Shown here: in pieces, positions 61,359-64,000 of the stretch
How the letters are laid out: each line of letters begins with the position of its first letter
Numbering within the stretch: position 1 is the stretch's first letter
Origin: Burkholderia sp. L27(2015)
GTDB lineage: Bacteria; Pseudomonadota; Gammaproteobacteria; Burkholderiales; Burkholderiaceae
Length of the DNA stretch: 64,000 nucleotides
Assembly (NCBI RefSeq): GCF_009765705.1
Contig: NZ_LMUX01000021.1
Coordinates: 1,712,509-1,776,508 of the forward strand
Direction of reading: 5' to 3'
Program-made: the position numbers and the translations under genes
Notes under the pieces: model-generated
The model's database searches: none
Told to the model about the DNA's origin: nothing
What the model saw: the letters and a program-made list of their open reading frames with translations, nothing else

Positions 61359-62931
61359 CGCGAAAAATAGCGCAGTGCCCGCCGGCATCTTCATGCCCCT
61401 GGCTCCCCGTCCGATCAGCATTGCGATACTGGCGATGGGAGGCGAAGGCGGTGGCGTTCTTGCCGACTGGATCGTAGATCTCGCCGAGCAGGCTGGCTTC
61501 ACGGCGCAGACCACTTCGGTGCCCGGCGTCGCCCAGCGGACCGGGACCACGGTGTATTACGTCGAGTTCGATCCACGCACGGTCGAACAGCGCAATGGCA
61601 GCGCCGCTGCCGTGTTATCCCTGATGCCCGTGCCGGGCGACGTCGATGTGGTGATAGCGTCGGAGTTGATGGAAATGGGACGCGCGGTGCAGCGCGGAAT
61701 TGTCACACGTGATAAGACGACATTGATCGCATCGACTCATCGTGTCTATTCGATGCCGGAGAAAATGGCGATGGGCGACGGCCGCGTCGACCCCGCGCCT
61801 TTTATCGAGTCTGGCACACGTGCAGCGTTACGATTCATTCATGGCGACTTTGCGGCCACCGCTGCACGTGCAGGTAGCGTGATCAGCGCCGCGTTGTTTG
61901 GTGCGCTTGCAGGGAGTGGCGCGTTGCCGTTTCCTCGCGACGCATTCGAGTCGGCCGTCAGGCGCGCTGGAGTGGGCGTAGAGAGCAGCCTGAAGGCGTT
62001 CGCTGCGGGTTTCACCTTGGCAACTGAGCCGCTCGCATCGACGGCCACGGAATTGCCGAAGGAGGTGTCGTTACCTCCCGTGCCGATGCTGAAAGAACTC
62101 GATGCACGTGTCGCAGATGCCTTCCCGACGCCGACGCACCCCACACTACGCGCCGCGTTGCGCCGACTCGCCGACTATCAGGACTTGCGATACGCGCAAC
62201 TCTACCTGGAGCGCGTCGAACGAATACGCTCGTTGACGAGCAGTGAGCGTGATCCGAACGCGCTGTTGCTGGGCGAAGCGGCACGACATCTGGCGCTGTG
62301 GATGACCTATGAAGACACGGCCCGAGTTGCCGAACTGAAGATACGCAGTGGCCGTTTTACACGCGTGACGAAAGAGGTGCGCGTGAAGGACGATCAGATC
62401 CTCGACATCAATGAGTATTTCCATCCGCGCCTGGAAGAGATTGCGGATACGCTGCCTGCCGCGTTGGGGCGCTGGTTGATGCGCCCCGGTCTGATGCATC
62501 GGTGGGTTCTATCGCTGACGCAGCATGGTCGAGTGGTGAAGACGACTTCGCTGGCGGGATTCCTGACCTTGTACGGCGTCGCTTCGAGTCGTCGCTGGCG
62601 TCGCGTGTCGCTGCGATATGTGCGTGAGAATCGCGAGATCGAGATGTGGCTGCATCGGATTGAAAGCTATGCCGCCAGTGACTATGCGCTCGCGATCGAA
62701 TACGCGCGTTGCCAGCGACTCGTCAAGGGATACGGTGACACGCACGCACGCGGTATGCGGAACCTGAGGACGATAGACGTTGCACTCGCGAGTCTGGCCG
62801 GGCGTGGCGACGTGGCCGCGCGCCTTGCGGCAATGCGCGAAGCCGCACTCGCTGACGAACACGGTGAAAAACTCGGGGCGTTGCTGCAGGAATGGCGCGT
62901 TGCACCGGCTACTGACGCGCAAGCCGCTTGA
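61351..62931 (+). CDS. Indolepyruvate oxidoreductase beta-like subunit with C-terminal extension
   Basis: A 526-residue protein. Residues about 15-210 form the gamma-type domain of 2-oxoacid oxidoreductases (AILAMGGEGGGVLADWIVDLAEQAGF, then TTSVPGVAQRTGTTVYYVEF). Classic IorB is only about 200 residues; the remaining 300 residues are the helical extension (DUF6537-like) found in the aerobic proteobacterial group, with LALWMTYEDTARVAELKI and FHPRLEEIAD. GGGAGG precedes the start. It needs the alpha subunit for activity. The extension's function is not known to me. Confidence 0.86.
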   Translation: MSDAKNSAVPAGIFMPLAPRPISIAILAMGGEGGGVLADWIVDLAEQAGFTAQTTSVPGVAQRTGTTVYYVEFDPRTVEQRNGSAAAVLSLMPVPGDVDVVIASELMEMGRAVQRGIVTRDKTTLIASTHRVYSMPEKMAMGDGRVDPAPFIESGTRAALRFIHGDFAATAARAGSVISAALFGALAGSGALPFPRDAFESAVRRAGVGVESSLKAFAAGFTLATEPLASTATELPKEVSLPPVPMLKELDARVADAFPTPTHPTLRAALRRLADYQDLRYAQLYLERVERIRSLTSSERDPNALLLGEAARHLALWMTYEDTARVAELKIRSGRFTRVTKEVRVKDDQILDINEYFHPRLEEIADTLPAALGRWLMRPGLMHRWVLSLTQHGRVVKTTSLAGFLTLYGVASSRRWRRVSLRYVRENREIEMWLHRIESYAASDYALAIEYARCQRLVKGYGDTHARGMRNLRTIDVALASLAGRGDVAARLAAMREAALADEHGEKLGALLQEWRVAPATDAQAA

Positions 62932-62983
62932 GCGGTGCGCATTCCCCCGACAGTTTGCTTACTATGACAACAAGGAGCATTTC

Positions 62984-63775
62984 ATGGATACAACTTCATT
63001 GAGCCCGCTGGTGCAGGGTCTGGCGACAGGTGCCGTCAAGATCGTCGATCTGACGCAAACGCTGTCCGACCGATTCCCTGCGCTGCAACTGCCGCCGCAA
63101 TTCGGTCAGGTGTGGGCGTTCAAGAAGGAGAAGATCAGTCAATACGACGAAGCGGGTCCAGGGTGGTACTGGAACAACTTTTCTTGCGGCGAGCATACCG
63201 GTACCCATTTCGACGCACCGGTGCATTGGGTCACCGGTAAAGACCATCCCAACAACAGCGTGGACACAATCGACGCACGAAACTTCATTGCGCCGGCCGT
63301 CGTGGTCGACGCAAGTGCGGAGGTCGCGACGAATCCAGACTGGCTTCTTACGGTTGAGTTTCTCGAGCAATGGGAGACGAAGCATGGTCGTATCCCCTTG
63401 GGTGCATGGGTGCTGTTTCGTACGGACTGGTCAAAACGCGCGGAGGATCCTGCCGCGTTCGTCAACATGGGGGAGGATGGGGCCCACACGCCCGGTCCGA
63501 CTCAAGAGACCGTCGAATGGTTGATCCGGGAACGAAAGGTCCATGGGTTTGGCGTGGAGACGATCAATACCGATGCGGGCCAGGCCTACAGTTGGCCGCT
63601 TCCCTATCCGTGTCACACGCTGATGCACGGCGCCAATCGCTATGGCTTGCAATGCTTGACGAACCTCGATCAATTGCCGCCGCAAGGGACGGTAATTGTG
63701 GCGGCACCGTTGAAAATCGAAGGCGGTTCCGGCAGTCCGTTACGCGTACTTGCACTGGTTGCGCGCAGCGATTGA
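62984..63775 (+). CDS. Cyclase-family metal hydrolase (kynurenine-formamidase-like)
   Basis: A 263-residue protein with the family metal motif HTGTHFDAPVHW (HxGTHxDxPxH) and later acids and histidines (GVETINTDAG, PCHTLMHGAN). Members include kynurenine formamidase, isatin hydrolase and other amide or lactam hydrolases. AAGGAG is eight bases before the ATG. It follows the indolepyruvate-oxidoreductase-like pair by 52 bp, so the operon may handle an indole or other aromatic derivative: isatin hydrolase-like activity would fit, but this is speculation. Confidence 0.86.
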   Translation: MDTTSLSPLVQGLATGAVKIVDLTQTLSDRFPALQLPPQFGQVWAFKKEKISQYDEAGPGWYWNNFSCGEHTGTHFDAPVHWVTGKDHPNNSVDTIDARNFIAPAVVVDASAEVATNPDWLLTVEFLEQWETKHGRIPLGAWVLFRTDWSKRAEDPAAFVNMGEDGAHTPGPTQETVEWLIRERKVHGFGVETINTDAGQAYSWPLPYPCHTLMHGANRYGLQCLTNLDQLPPQGTVIVAAPLKIEGGSGSPLRVLALVARSD

Positions 63776-63817
63776 GCGAGAGACGAAGGGGCCGAAACAC
63801 TCTTTCGAAAATAGCGC

Positions 63818-63847
63818 TTGACGGTGCTGCGTTTAGACGTCAATATT
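63818..63847 (+). promoter_or_regulatory. Candidate rRNA operon promoter
   Basis: TTGACG (63818-63823) with AATATT (63842-63847) as a possible -10 at 18-bp spacing (four of six bases match). The distance to boxA fits an rRNA leader. The -10 is imperfect, so another start may exist nearby. Confidence 0.4.
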
Positions 63848-63853
63848 CGCCTC

Positions 63854-63870
63854 CCGTCTGATGAAGACGG
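63854..63870. other. Small hairpin in the rRNA leader
   Basis: CCGTCT and AGACGG form a 6-bp stem with a 5-nt loop, just before the longer terminator-like hairpin. Confidence 0.45.
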
Positions 63871-63872
63871 CG

Positions 63873-63893
63873 AAAAAAGCGAGACGCTTTTTT
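63873..63893. terminator. Bidirectional terminator-like hairpin in front of boxA
   Basis: AAAAAAGCG-AGA-CGCTTTTTT is a perfect 9-bp inverted repeat with A and T tracts on both sides, so it would work on either strand. It stands 118 bp after the cyclase gene stop. If the rRNA promoter is upstream of it, boxA-linked antitermination would be needed to read through; otherwise it ends the cyclase operon. Confidence 0.65.
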
Positions 63894-63898
63894 ACGAA

Positions 63899-64000
63899 AT
63901 GTTCTTTAAAAACTTAACAGTCGATAAGTGTGGGCGCTTGATAGCGAGGCACTGACCGGGCTCTGGGTCTTTGGACTTTAGAGTGGGTCAGCAGCAAAAG
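63899..64000 (+). promoter_or_regulatory. rRNA operon leader with boxA (16S rRNA expected just past the window)
   Basis: ATGTTCTTTAAA (63899-63910) matches boxA, the Nus-factor antitermination site. The block that follows (CGATAAGTGTGGGCGCTTGA) is the conserved leader of Burkholderia-type rRNA operons. The same block also occurs in 16S-23S spacers of this group, but here a protein gene and not 16S rRNA precedes it, so this is the 5' leader. The 16S gene itself is not in the window. Confidence 0.85.

Noticed and set aside
63899..64000. Start of 16S rRNA within the window
   Set aside because: Only boxA and leader sequence are visible; the conserved 5' end of 16S rRNA is not reached.

Overview
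The window is about 60 % GC, has few and short gaps, uses many ATGA start/stop overlaps, and ends in the leader of an rRNA operon (boxA followed by the ATAAGTGTGGGCGCTTGA block) of the kind seen in Burkholderia and its relatives. Together with the gene families present (LysR regulators, Bug/TctC receptors, Liv-type ABC transporters, CaiB/BaiF transferases) this points to a member of the Burkholderiaceae (Burkholderia sensu lato). That assignment is an inference. I see no insertion sequence, phage, tRNA or CRISPR array.

Layout. 0.1-3.8 kb: a ThDP enzyme divergent from a LysR gene that overlaps a rhomboid protease, then an AHSA1-like protein. 4.0-9.9 kb: LysR, lactate-permease-type transporter, CaiB/BaiF CoA-transferase and CitE-like lyase, which reads as uptake, CoA activation and C-C cleavage of a hydroxy acid; then a GcvA-like LysR. 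10.0-13.6 kb: MFS transporter, lipoprotein, and a secreted protein with ten 18-residue Gln-rich repeats. 14.0-19.9 kb: complete Liv-type ABC importer (F, G, M, H, binding protein) and a LysR. 20.2-26.0 kb: Fe-S/flavin enoate reductase, lactonase-like hydrolase and two MmgE/PrpD proteins. 26.0-37.1 kb: a PrpR-like sigma54 activator divergent from an aconitase-like gene with a very good -24/-12 promoter, followed by an isocitrate-lyase-superfamily lyase, MFS transporter, Bug receptor, a third MmgE/PrpD protein and an OYE-type reductase. 37.2-44.7 kb: FUSC transporter, small monooxygenase, NmrA-like protein, a GntR regulator with two winged helices, a glutaredoxin-DinB fusion, an orphan Liv-type binding protein and aquaporin Z. 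44.8-56.7 kb: SMP-30 lactonase and GntR regulator, then a tight + strand operon of second lyase, fused acyl-CoA dehydrogenase, NDP-forming CoA ligase, Bug receptor, second glutaredoxin-DinB protein, citryl-CoA-lyase-like protein and LeuC/LeuD-like hydro-lyase. 56.8-63.8 kb: small FUSC protein, MarR, LysR divergent from an indolepyruvate:ferredoxin-oxidoreductase-like pair and a cyclase-family hydrolase. The last 200 bases lead into rRNA.

The most interesting content is two separate tricarboxylate-handling modules. The first (26.0-37.1 kb) has every catalytic class of the 2-methylcitrate cycle (MmgE/PrpD dehydratase, aconitase, PrpB-like lyase, PrpR regulator) except the citrate synthase, and it has uptake genes instead, so it looks built for an imported citrate-like acid. 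The second (46.6-56.7 kb) joins a CoA ligase to a short citrate-synthase-fold lyase (the two-step citrate cleavage logic known from Hydrogenobacter), plus a LeuCD-type hydro-lyase and a PrpB-like lyase whose key motifs are altered. Neither matches a pathway I can name. Substrates are not readable from sequence and are given as hypotheses.
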